DNA of 64,000 nucleotides, from the NCBI GenBank assembly GCA_035532735.1, contig DATKQM010000033.1, positions 44,448-108,447 on the forward strand, written 5' to 3'. Of the stretch, positions 41,328 through 48,919 are shown piece by piece. The position numbers were made by a program, and so were the translations under genes. The notes below the pieces were generated by a model. It made no database searches and was not told the origin of the DNA. It saw only the letters and a list, made by a program, of their open reading frames with translations. The stretch is from Chersky-840 sp035532735. Its GTDB lineage: Bacteria; Actinomycetota; Acidimicrobiia; Acidimicrobiales; UBA8190. The first letter of the stretch is position 1, and the number at the start of each line of letters is the position of its first letter.

Positions 41328-42605
41328 ATGGCCCCCTCCTACGCCGTCGTGGACGGATCGAACATCGCGACCGAGGGCCGCTCTGTTCCGAGCCTGGCCC
41401 AGCTCGACGACGCCGTCCGGCAATTCCAGGCCGAGTTCGCCGGGACTGAAGTCATCGTGGTGGTCGACGCCACCTTCGGCCACCGGATCGATCCCTCCGA
41501 GCGCAAGGCCTTCGACGAGGCGGTCGCCCATGCCGAGCTCGTCTCGCCCCCGGCGGGGGCGGTAGGTCGTGGTGACGCCTTCCTGCTCCGGGTGGCCGAG
41601 CGCGTGGGGGCACGGGTGTTGTCGAACGACTCCTTTCAGGAGTTCCACGCCGAGCACCCCTGGCTCTTCGACGAGGACCGACTCATCGGCGGGAAGCCGG
41701 TGCCCGGTGTGGGGTGGATCTTCACCCCCCGCAGCCCCGTGCGCGGGGTACGGAGCCGTGCCGCGCTGGCGGCGGGCTCGTCCAAGACTGCCAAGGCCGC
41801 CAAATCGGCCAAGGCAGCCAAGATTACTGGCGGCGTATCTGCGGTCAGCTCGGCGAAGTCGGCCACCGTCCAGGCGGCGCTGTCCGAAGCCGGAGACGAC
41901 GTGGCCGCCGCGGGCCATGGCCCACGCGTCGCCAAGAAGACCGCCAAGGCCGAGAAAGCGTCGAAGGCGGAGAAGACTGGCAAATCCGAGAAGTCGACAA
42001 AGGCGGAGAAGCCGGGCAAATCCGACAAGGCGGGCAAGAAGGCGAAGAAGACCACAGAGCCGGCGCGCAAGACCGACAAGGCGAAGAAGACGCCAGGAGT
42101 CCTGAAGGCGCCGACCATGTCCTCGGAAGTCGATGACGGCGGCGAGGTGTCGCCTCGCTCCGCAACCGGATCTCGAACCCGGCGGGGACGTGGTCGTCGG
42201 GCCACCGCACCCGACGTGCGCGCCGCCATCGACGTGGCCACCGTCGAGGCGGTGGACCCCGATGCCGATGCTGAGGCGCCCGAGCCGAGTCGTCGGCGTC
42301 GGTCCGGGCCACCTCCCGCGGTCAACGACCCTTTGACCTTTTTGACCTTCGTGTCCGAGCACCCGATCGCGTCGAAGGTCGAGGGGACCGTCTCCTCGTT
42401 CGTGTCGCACGGCGCCATGGTCGACGTCGGGGGCATGCAATGTTACGTGCCGCTCGCCGGGCTGGCCGTGCCCGCGCCGCGCCGGGCCCGTGAGGCTCTC
42501 GAGCGTGGGGAAGAGCGTCAGTTCGTTCTCGTGGCCCTCGACCCGGCGCGCCGTGGTGCTGAGCTCGCCCTGCCGGAGATCGCGCCGCAGCGTCTCGCTC
42601 GCTGA
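41328..42605 (+). CDS. NYN (Zc3h12a-like) ribonuclease fused to an S1 RNA-binding domain
   Basis: The 425-residue protein begins with an NYN/PIN-type nuclease domain (about 1-150). Acidic residues fit the metal site: D9 and N12 in VVDGSNIA, D47 in VVVDATFG, D83 in RGDAFLL, and N100-D101 in VLSNDSFQEF. Then comes a Lys/Ala/Ser-rich linker (about 165-275) like histone H1 tails, an Arg/Asp-rich stretch, and an S1-like OB domain (about 348-420; KVEGTVSSFVSHGAMVDVGG). The likely role is metal-dependent RNA cleavage or RNA quality control in the cytoplasm. The domain calls are by motif reading. Confidence 0.75.
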   Translation: MAPSYAVVDGSNIATEGRSVPSLAQLDDAVRQFQAEFAGTEVIVVVDATFGHRIDPSERKAFDEAVAHAELVSPPAGAVGRGDAFLLRVAERVGARVLSNDSFQEFHAEHPWLFDEDRLIGGKPVPGVGWIFTPRSPVRGVRSRAALAAGSSKTAKAAKSAKAAKITGGVSAVSSAKSATVQAALSEAGDDVAAAGHGPRVAKKTAKAEKASKAEKTGKSEKSTKAEKPGKSDKAGKKAKKTTEPARKTDKAKKTPGVLKAPTMSSEVDDGGEVSPRSATGSRTRRGRGRRATAPDVRAAIDVATVEAVDPDADAEAPEPSRRRRSGPPPAVNDPLTFLTFVSEHPIASKVEGTVSSFVSHGAMVDVGGMQCYVPLAGLAVPAPRRAREALERGEERQFVLVALDPARRGAELALPEIAPQRLAR

Positions 42606-42622
42606 GCCCCGCCCGCCCTCCA

Positions 42623-42670
42623 TTGCCACAATAAGTGGCTGGCGTCTCAAGATTTGCCACGCTTAGTGCC
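42623..42670. promoter_or_regulatory. two operator-like palindromic sites 31 bp apart
   Basis: GCCAC-aataa-GTGGC (42625-42639, perfect) and GCCAC-gctta-GTGCC (42656-42670, one base off) share the leading TTGCCAC and repeat with a 31-bp centre-to-centre distance, close to three helical turns. They lie upstream of the small gene at 42777, so one dimeric regulator could bind both. The first could alternatively be a terminator stem for the upstream gene. Confidence 0.4.
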
Positions 42671-42776
42671 GACATTTCGGGCGGGAAAGCAGCGGACGAG
42701 GAACCTCCAGCCGGGGTGGCCGAGTGGACCATCTCCCAGCTCCGGAGGGTTCGAAAGAGGACACGAGGAACCCGCC

Positions 42777-42947
42777 ATGCAACTGAAGCACACGCTTGGC
42801 CGCATCGGCCTTCACCTGCCCCGCCACAGTGCCAAGGGCGTCTTGATCATGGAGGCGCCCCGCACCGGCAACGGTGAGTCTTGGAAGAACTCCCAGGCTC
42901 GGTACAGCACCGCCGAGTTCGACGACCCCTGGCCGACCCGGGCGTAA
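42777..42947 (+). CDS. small 56-residue protein, function unknown
   Basis: ATG 42777 follows a GAGG ribosome binding sequence about 8 nt upstream and opens a 56-codon frame with strong GC bias at third positions, ending with TAA. The protein has a basic amphipathic N-terminal half (MQLKHTLGRIGLHLPRHSAKG) and an acidic, aromatic C-terminus (RYSTAEFDDPWPTRA). I recognise no family. It lies between the nuclease and pilin operons and behind two operator-like sites, so it may be a regulated small protein or leader peptide. Confidence 0.5.
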   Translation: MQLKHTLGRIGLHLPRHSAKGVLIMEAPRTGNGESWKNSQARYSTAEFDDPWPTRA

Positions 42948-42985
42948 GAGCCACCGGGCCGAGGCCCTGGACAGCGACGATCGGG

Positions 42986-43004
42986 CACGTTTTTTCTCAA
43001 CGTG
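42986..43004 (+). terminator. hairpin with T-run after the small gene
   Basis: CACGTT (42986-42991) pairs with AACGTG (42999-43004), with a run of T in the stem-loop. It lies about 40 nt after the small gene stop. A smaller GGGC-CGAG-GCCC hairpin precedes it at about 42957-42968. Confidence 0.35.
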
Positions 43005-43040
43005 TCATCAAGATCGGCGCCGATTGTGTCGATGTTTCGG

Positions 43041-43211
43041 GGGTGGCGAAAGGCCACGACCCGGATCTCAGAAGTCCAGGGCCAGGCGCCGGTGGTGCCT
43101 GGCTCAGCACCGTCGTGAGGGCGGGGACGAACCCGAGATCGACGGTCGCGACCGATGCAGCCACAAACCCTCGCACGGAGGGGCTGTGGTACCCCCGAGC
43201 CGGTGCGAGGG
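43041..43211 (+). promoter_or_regulatory. structured leader upstream of the pilin-like operon
   Basis: The 281-nt gap before the first pilin gene holds several stems. GTGGC-GAAAG-GCCAC is at about 43047-43061. GCCAGGC (43081-43087) pairs with GCCTGGC (43097-43103), and CCCTCGCAC (43168-43176) with GTGCGAGGG (43203-43211), the latter ending 4 nt before the ribosome binding site. CCACA (43161-43165) can pair with TGTGG (43185-43189) in that loop, forming an H-type pseudoknot. Together these suggest a cis-acting RNA controlling translation, but no known riboswitch class could be matched by eye. Confidence 0.4.
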
Positions 43212-43228
43212 GACAGGGAGGACGAACG

Positions 43229-44623
43229 ATGGCAAGGGTTGGGCGCCAGCCCAGGCGGGGCGAAGGTGGGTTTGGGCTCCTCGAAGTCATCATGTCGCTC
43301 ACCGTCTTGCTCCTCGTCCTCGTGGCAAGCTCGTTCCTCGTCGACACCGTCGTCAAGCAGGCCGCCTTCAACCGAGAAAAAGTTGCCGCGGCGGAACTGG
43401 CCGAGCAGTACCTCGAGATCACGTCGAACGCAACCCTGTCGTCGCTCCAAGCCAACATTTCGCGCAACGTCCTTCTGACCGCCAACCCGATCTCCGTCGG
43501 CGGGATCGACTACTCCGTTTGGTCGCACCTGGAGTGGGCCGGGACCGGGAACACGCCGAGTCTGTGCACGTCGGGCAACCCTCCCCAGGTCATCCGGGCC
43601 ACGATGACGGTCAAGTGGGGCAACGGGCAGTCGATGGGCGAGACCTCGATCATCGAACCGCCCTACGGCACCATCATCCCCGGTGACGGCTTCTTGTCGA
43701 TCAAGATCGTCGGTGCCGACCCGACCAAGCCGCCGGCCGACACGACCAACCTCATCAATGTGGCCGTGAACGTGACCCCGCAGTCGACCGGGGTCACCAC
43801 TGCCTACAACCCCGACCAGAACGGATGCGTCTACCTCCAAGAGCCGGTAGGCAAGTACAACATCAGCCTGGCCGGCCCCAGCGGGGGGCCGTCCTACATC
43901 GACTGGCTGGAGCTCGCCAACCCCAGCGCGACGTCGGTCAACGTCGCCACCGCCGGGCTCCCCGCCTTCGCCCCCACGTTCCATTTCGACGAGTCGGGCA
44001 CCGTGACATTGAGCCCATCGGCGGGAGCTCCGGTGGCCGCAGGCATGCCCATCACGGTGGCCAACGGCGCCAGCTCGTTTCCATCGGGAATCAACACCGT
44101 CGTCCCGTATGGCTCCAATACGACGGTGGTGCCCCTCTTCCCCTTCACTGCGCCTTACACCGTCTGGTACGGCGACTGCGTCACCGTGCTCTCGGTGACC
44201 AAGGAACAGCCCGATGCGCCGACGCCGTTCTCACTCTCGCCCCAAGGCGCCGAGTCAGTCCCGATCACCGGCTTGAACACCTTGGCGATCACGGCCACCC
44301 GCACGGCTGGCGCAGCCTTCTCGGCGACGCCGACGGCGACGGCCACGATCAACGACGCCGCCGCACCCGGTGACGGCTGTCCGTCGGCCGACAAGACCGG
44401 TGGCGAGGTCTTCACGTTGGCGGGCGCCACTCCCACCACCGTGGGGTCGACGACGAGTTACACGACCCAGACCGCCATCATGAACCAGACCTACACCGTG
44501 GTGGTCAACGACCCCTCCAACAACTCCAATACGTCGTTCTCCATGGTGATGGGGACGACCGGAGTCACCTACAACGGCACTCTCTACCCATACGGGACAT
44601 CGGTGCCGGTGGTGGTGACATGA
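43229..44623 (+). CDS. pilin-like protein 1, type IV prepilin N-terminus
   Basis: The 464-residue protein begins with a basic leader and a prepilin peptidase site, G14/F15 in EGGFGLLEVIMSL, with Glu at mature position 5 (E19) and a hydrophobic helix to about residue 40. The large exported part is Gly/Thr/Ser/Pro-rich, with Ig-like beta segments and several cysteines (for example PSLCTSG, NGCVYL, PGDGCPS). At over 400 residues it is far larger than a major pilin, more like a minor pilin or adhesin. A GGGAGG site precedes ATG 43229. It is the first of three coupled genes with the same N-terminal style. Confidence 0.7.
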   Translation: MARVGRQPRRGEGGFGLLEVIMSLTVLLLVLVASSFLVDTVVKQAAFNREKVAAAELAEQYLEITSNATLSSLQANISRNVLLTANPISVGGIDYSVWSHLEWAGTGNTPSLCTSGNPPQVIRATMTVKWGNGQSMGETSIIEPPYGTIIPGDGFLSIKIVGADPTKPPADTTNLINVAVNVTPQSTGVTTAYNPDQNGCVYLQEPVGKYNISLAGPSGGPSYIDWLELANPSATSVNVATAGLPAFAPTFHFDESGTVTLSPSAGAPVAAGMPITVANGASSFPSGINTVVPYGSNTTVVPLFPFTAPYTVWYGDCVTVLSVTKEQPDAPTPFSLSPQGAESVPITGLNTLAITATRTAGAAFSATPTATATINDAAAPGDGCPSADKTGGEVFTLAGATPTTVGSTTSYTTQTAIMNQTYTVVVNDPSNNSNTSFSMVMGTTGVTYNGTLYPYGTSVPVVVT

Positions 44624-45801
44624 CACGCGGCGTCATGAAACTCTTCTTGCCGGCCATGAGCGACGCCACGTCGGGCCTCGGGCCCGACGAGGGCGGGTAC
44701 ACGTTGGTCGAGACGCTCCTCACCGTTCTGGTCGTGTCGATCGTCCTGGCAGCCGCCTTCCCCGTGCTCCCGGTGTTCTTCCGGGAGAGCAACATCGTGC
44801 AGAACACCTACCAATCGGTGGACCAGCTGGTACTTGCTTCGGAGGTGGCGACCCGGTACGTGCACGAGGCGGTGTCGCCGTCGTCGTCGACGAACCCGTT
44901 CTCGAGCGCTAACGCCAACAACGTGACGTTCTACGCCAACACGGGGAAGTCCACCGGCCCCGAGAAGGTCGTCATGCAGGTTGCCACGGCCGGGTCGGTA
45001 CGAACATTCCAGGTCAACTTGTACGTCGCCAACGCCAACACCTGCCCGATGACAGGGTCCTCCGGCACGGCGTGTGTCTATGGCACGTCCACGCAGTCGT
45101 TCCTCCTCATCAACTTCCTCACCAACGGCACCGCCGGGAGCCCCGTGTTCACGTACAACCTCCAAGGGGGCGAAGTGTGCGGCGGGCCCCCGCCGAGCTC
45201 GCCCACGACGACCCTCTCGCAGTCTGCGTCTAGCGGCGCGACGACTCTGAAGGTGAATCAACCGCACGGGGCGATCTCGGTGGGCGACACCATCTTCATC
45301 GGTTCGGGCCCCAACGCCCAAATTGTGACCGCCACTGCGGCGGCGGCCTCCACTTCGACGAGCGTCACGGTGACCGCGCTGACCGCGGCCGCTGCCAACA
45401 CGGCGGCAATCTATGACAGCTCATTGACCAATGTGCCGAACTCCCCACCGACGACGGTGAGCGCCACCAGCTCGGGTACCACGCTCAAAGTGAACGCGCT
45501 TCAAAGCGCGATCGCAACTGGAGATTCCATCGTGGTCGGAACGGGGTCTTCGGCGCAGACCGTGACCGCCGGCAACAACTACGCCAAGGGCACGACGGGC
45601 AACATCACCGTCAGCGCTCTGTCGGGGAGCGTGACATCGGGGACATCGGTCTACGACAGCACGTGCTCGGCGACCCAAACCAGTCAGATCGGGGGTGTGG
45701 CCTTGAACCTCCAGGCCACCAGGAACCCCGGCGGCCAACCCACGGGATACCAGTCCCAGGCGTATCTCTTCTCGCCGGAATACAACGCCGCGGTCGGATG
45801 A
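44620..45801 (+). CDS. pilin-like protein 2, with repeated beta module
   Basis: The 393-residue protein has a prepilin motif GG/YTLVETLL (cleavage after G26, Glu at mature position 5) and a membrane helix, and overlaps the first gene as ATGA. The exported part contains two imperfect copies of a 70-residue module (about 196-267 and 277-348). Both carry S-G-x-T-T-L-K-V-N, G-D-x-I-x-x-G, a Q-x-V-T-A segment and a closing YDS. A minor pilin or adhesin-type pseudopilin is the likely role. No secretin, ATPase or prepilin peptidase gene is in the window. Confidence 0.7.
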   Translation: MTRGVMKLFLPAMSDATSGLGPDEGGYTLVETLLTVLVVSIVLAAAFPVLPVFFRESNIVQNTYQSVDQLVLASEVATRYVHEAVSPSSSTNPFSSANANNVTFYANTGKSTGPEKVVMQVATAGSVRTFQVNLYVANANTCPMTGSSGTACVYGTSTQSFLLINFLTNGTAGSPVFTYNLQGGEVCGGPPPSSPTTTLSQSASSGATTLKVNQPHGAISVGDTIFIGSGPNAQIVTATAAAASTSTSVTVTALTAAAANTAAIYDSSLTNVPNSPPTTVSATSSGTTLKVNALQSAIATGDSIVVGTGSSAQTVTAGNNYAKGTTGNITVSALSGSVTSGTSVYDSTCSATQTSQIGGVALNLQATRNPGGQPTGYQSQAYLFSPEYNAAVG

Positions 45802-45836
45802 TGGTGCACCCAAAGCTCGAGCTCAGGAGGGCAGTG

Positions 45837-47633
45837 GTGACAGCCGCTCACAAGTTGCGCATGCGGTCGCGTCGTGGTGAGGGTGGGCAGACCATGCCCC
45901 TGGTCCTGGGCATCATCCTCGTGCTCACCCTGGGCACCGTGGTCCTCGTCCAGAACACGTTCCAGCAGTTCCCCATCGTCACCAAGGACGTGATCCAGCA
46001 CCAGGCCTACCGGGCCATGGTGTCGGGCCTCGACGAGTATCAGTATGCAGTGAACGCCAATGCCAACTTCGCGGCCTGCAGCGCCAAGTTCGTGAATGGC
46101 TCGGGCACGACCATAGGCAATTCGACGCTCACGGGCGCGTCGAGCGTGTGCAGCGCGCTGACCTTCGGGACGTGGAACTCGGTGCCGGGCAGCGGCGCGG
46201 CCAACGGGCCCCCGGCGTGGTTCTTAATCGACAACCCCGTCATCAACACCGCGACCGGAAACCTGAGTATCGACGTCGTGGGTGCCGCCGGGTATCCCAA
46301 CAGCTACAATTACCAGACCGCGTTGGTGACGCTGAAGCCGCTGAACGGCTTTTTGTTGAACGTCCTCTGGATCAACTACGACCAGATCGATCCGGCCGTG
46401 GTGAACCAGTACGGCAACAACGGCACCCCCACATGTGACTACTACTGGAACGGCCCCAACTCGCTCGGGAACAACTGCCAGATCGTCGATTTCATCAGCG
46501 CCGACTCGCTCACGGGCAACCTCTTCGTCAACGACACGATCTTCGTGTGCGGGAGCCCGAAGTTCCAGAACATCCAGACCGCGGATCCCACCAAGATGTA
46601 TCTGGAGGGCCAGGGGTGCTCGGGGACACCGAGCATCTCCGGGACGCAGGCCGACAACGTGGGAGTCCAGCCCATCCCGACGGACAACTCTGCGCTTGCG
46701 ACCCAGGCCGCCTCGAACGGCTGCCTCTACGAGGGTCCCACCACCATCGTGGTCAACGGATCGAACATGACCGTCACGAGCCCCGACACCCCCACGGGCA
46801 CGCCCGCCGGGGCACCGGGGACGTCGATGTCCAACGACGCGCTCAACGCCGCCGCCAACACCGCCAATGTCTGTCTGCCGGTCTCGCCCGCCACGACGGT
46901 GCCCGTCCCGGCCAATGGTGTGGTCTATGTCGAGACGTGTCAGAAGATCACGAACTCGCGCCGCGTCACCGAGTGCAACGGCCAGACCTATAACCCCCTG
47001 GTCAACGCGGGCGAGACCGGTGTGGGTGGTGTCACCGCCGGCGACGCCATCGTCCAGGGGACGGTGAACTCCCCCATGACGATCGGCTCGGCCAACAACA
47101 TCGTTATCGACGGCAACATCTGCTATGCGGACGCTGTCTCCGCCGGCACGTGCACGGCCGCCCCGGCGGCGCCGTCGACCGACGTGCTGGGCCTGGTGGC
47201 GAACAACTACGTCGAGATCAACCACCCCGTCAACAACAGGGGCGCCAACGTGAGCACCTGCTCGCAAACCCTGGGCGCGGGCACACCGACCTGTGACCTG
47301 CAGGACCCCTACATCGATGCCGTCCTCCTGGCGCTCGACCACTCCTTCCTGGTCAACAACTACGACACCGGGAACCCGCTGGGCACCATCAACCTCAACG
47401 GCACGATCGACCAGGACTGGCGCGGGCCGGTGGGGACCTTCAATGGCAGTGGGATCGCGAGCGGCTACGCCAAGAACTACCAGTACGACCAGCGCCTCCT
47501 CTACCTGTCACCGCCGTACTACTTGAACCCCGGCACCTCGCAGTGGGGTTTCGCGGCGTTCACGGTCGCGGCCGGCAACTGCCAGCTGGCCACGGGTTCG
47601 CCCAACACCGCGGCCTGCACCGGGTACCCGTAA
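45837..47633 (+). CDS. pilin-associated PilX-like protein 3
   Basis: The product of about 598 residues begins with a basic segment RRGEGGQTMPLVLGIILVLTLGTVVLVQ, a pilin-like or PilX-type export helix with a GG-Q site but no Glu at position 5. The large exported remainder is Asn/Thr/Gly/Asp-rich with many cysteines. GTG 45837 is preferred because AGGAGG (45825-45830) lies 6 nt upstream; an in-frame ATG at 45798, overlapping the previous stop as ATGA, would give 611 residues. It completes the three-gene pilin-like operon and may cap or anchor the fibre. Confidence 0.68.
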   Translation: MTAAHKLRMRSRRGEGGQTMPLVLGIILVLTLGTVVLVQNTFQQFPIVTKDVIQHQAYRAMVSGLDEYQYAVNANANFAACSAKFVNGSGTTIGNSTLTGASSVCSALTFGTWNSVPGSGAANGPPAWFLIDNPVINTATGNLSIDVVGAAGYPNSYNYQTALVTLKPLNGFLLNVLWINYDQIDPAVVNQYGNNGTPTCDYYWNGPNSLGNNCQIVDFISADSLTGNLFVNDTIFVCGSPKFQNIQTADPTKMYLEGQGCSGTPSISGTQADNVGVQPIPTDNSALATQAASNGCLYEGPTTIVVNGSNMTVTSPDTPTGTPAGAPGTSMSNDALNAAANTANVCLPVSPATTVPVPANGVVYVETCQKITNSRRVTECNGQTYNPLVNAGETGVGGVTAGDAIVQGTVNSPMTIGSANNIVIDGNICYADAVSAGTCTAAPAAPSTDVLGLVANNYVEINHPVNNRGANVSTCSQTLGAGTPTCDLQDPYIDAVLLALDHSFLVNNYDTGNPLGTINLNGTIDQDWRGPVGTFNGSGIASGYAKNYQYDQRLLYLSPPYYLNPGTSQWGFAAFTVAAGNCQLATGSPNTAACTGYP

Positions 47634-47642
47634 GCCGTTTCT

Positions 47643-47658
47643 CGTCCCAACCGGGACG
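47643..47658 (+). terminator. terminator hairpin of the pilin-like operon
   Basis: CGTCCC (47643-47648) pairs with GGGACG (47653-47658) around AACC, 9 nt after the last pilin-like stop and before the fabZ promoter. Confidence 0.5.
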
Positions 47659-47689
47659 CTCGCCGGGACAGGGCCGAACTCGACGTTGG

Positions 47690-47695
47690 TAACCT
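47690..47695 (+). promoter_or_regulatory. -10 element of fabZ
   Basis: TAACCT lies 8 nt before GTG 47704 and supports that start over the TTG at 47686, which the hexamer would overlap. Confidence 0.45.
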
Positions 47696-47703
47696 CGGCG
47701 GCC

Positions 47704-48123
47704 GTGTTGCGACCCGAAGACGTCCTTCCGCACCGAGAGCCGTTCCTGCTGGTCGACGAGGTCATCGAGCTCGATCCGGGCCAGCGGGCTCGGGGCCGCT
47801 GGCACCTCACAGGCGACGAAGCGTTCTTTGCCGGACACTTCCCGGGCCGCCCCACGCTCCCCGGGGTGCTCATGGTCGAGTCGCTGGCCCAGCTGGGGGG
47901 TATCGCCGTGCTCTCCGACGAACGGTTCGTAGGCAAGCTCCCGTTGTTCGGCGGAATCGACAAGGCCAGGTTCCGTCGTCAGGTGGTGCCCGGCGAGACC
48001 CTCGACCTCGAAGTCACCTTGGGAAGGCTCTCGGCGCGCGCCGGCACCGGTCGGGGTCGCGCCTTGGTGGACGGTCAGCTCGCCTGTGAGGCCGACCTTC
48101 TCTTCGTCATCGTGGACAGCTGA
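47704..48123 (+). CDS. fabZ: 3-hydroxyacyl-ACP dehydratase FabZ-like
   Basis: The 139-residue hot-dog protein has the FabZ active-site segment GHFPGRPTLPGVLMVESLAQ, containing the catalytic His and Glu, and the N-terminal LPHREPFLLVDEV signature. It dehydrates 3-hydroxyacyl-ACP in fatty acid elongation. The rest of the fatty acid operon is not adjacent, unlike in many bacteria, so it may be a stand-alone copy or serve a special lipid. GTG 47704 matches the -10 spacing; xth follows 16 nt later. Confidence 0.87.
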   Translation: MLRPEDVLPHREPFLLVDEVIELDPGQRARGRWHLTGDEAFFAGHFPGRPTLPGVLMVESLAQLGGIAVLSDERFVGKLPLFGGIDKARFRRQVVPGETLDLEVTLGRLSARAGTGRGRALVDGQLACEADLLFVIVDS

Positions 48124-48139
48124 GTCTGAAGGGACCGAC

Positions 48140-48910
48140 GTGCGCATCGCCACCTGGAACGTCAACTCGCTCAACGCCCGTCAGGCGCGGGTCGAGGAGT
48201 GGATCGACTACGCGCGGCCCGACGTCTTGTGCATGCAAGAGACCAAGCTCGCCGACACCGCCTTCCCCGCCATGGCGTTCTCGGCACTGGGATATGAGTC
48301 GGTCGCACACGGCGAGGGGCGGTGGAACGGCGTTGCCATCGTGAGTCGCGTGGGTCTCGAAGACGTGGCCCGGGGATTCGAGGGCCCTGGCGACGACCAG
48401 GGAGCACGTCTGGTGGCGGCCACCTGCGCCGGGGTTCGGGTCCACAGCGTCTACGTGCCCAACGGCCGTGAGGTCCCGAGCGAACACTACGACGCCAAGT
48501 TGGCGTGGTACGGCGAACTGCTCGCCTACCTCGAGCGGACGTCCAAGCCGACTGACAACGTGGCGGTGTGCGGGGACTTCAACGTCGCACCCGATGACCG
48601 TGACGTCTGGGACCCCGCCACCATGGTCGGGTCGACACATGTGACCGGGCCCGAGCGCGAGCGCCTCGGGGCCCTCGAGGGGTGGGGGCTCGTCGACGCC
48701 TTCCGCCTCTGTTACGACCAGGACAAATTGTTCTCGTGGTGGGACTACCGAGCCGGAAATTTCCACAAGCACATGGGCTTGCGCATCGACCTGGTCATGG
48801 TGAGTCGTCCCCTGGCCGACCGGGTCAGCTATGCGCTCATCGACCGCAACGCCCGCAAAGGGAAACAGCCCTCCGACCACGCACCGGTGTTGGTCGACAT
48901 CGCCGACTGA
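48140..48910 (+). CDS. xth: exodeoxyribonuclease III
   Basis: The 256-residue enzyme is an AP endonuclease/3'-5' exonuclease of the EEP fold. It shows RIATWNVNSLNAR (metal Asn), QETKL (metal Glu), the YVPNGRE segment, GDFNVAPDDRDVW (Asp/Asn pair) and the C-terminal SDHAPVLVD catalytic His. It repairs abasic sites in DNA. GTG 48140 follows fabZ by 16 nt, so they likely share a transcript. It converges with the helicase gene. Confidence 0.93.
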   Translation: MRIATWNVNSLNARQARVEEWIDYARPDVLCMQETKLADTAFPAMAFSALGYESVAHGEGRWNGVAIVSRVGLEDVARGFEGPGDDQGARLVAATCAGVRVHSVYVPNGREVPSEHYDAKLAWYGELLAYLERTSKPTDNVAVCGDFNVAPDDRDVWDPATMVGSTHVTGPERERLGALEGWGLVDAFRLCYDQDKLFSWWDYRAGNFHKHMGLRIDLVMVSRPLADRVSYALIDRNARKGKQPSDHAPVLVDIAD

Positions 48911-48919
48911 CGACAAGGT

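Noticed and set aside
42714..42764. Stretch resembling the 5' half of a Leu/Ser tRNA (GCCGGGGTGGCCGAGTGG ... GGTTCGAA)
   Set aside because: The D-arm-like and T-loop-like pieces are there, but no acceptor stem, anticodon stem or 3' match closes a cloverleaf.
43041..43075. c-di-GMP-I riboswitch, suggested by a GGCGAAAGGCC hairpin near pilin genes
   Set aside because: The tetraloop-receptor layout and the GGGACGCAAAGCC segment of that class are missing.
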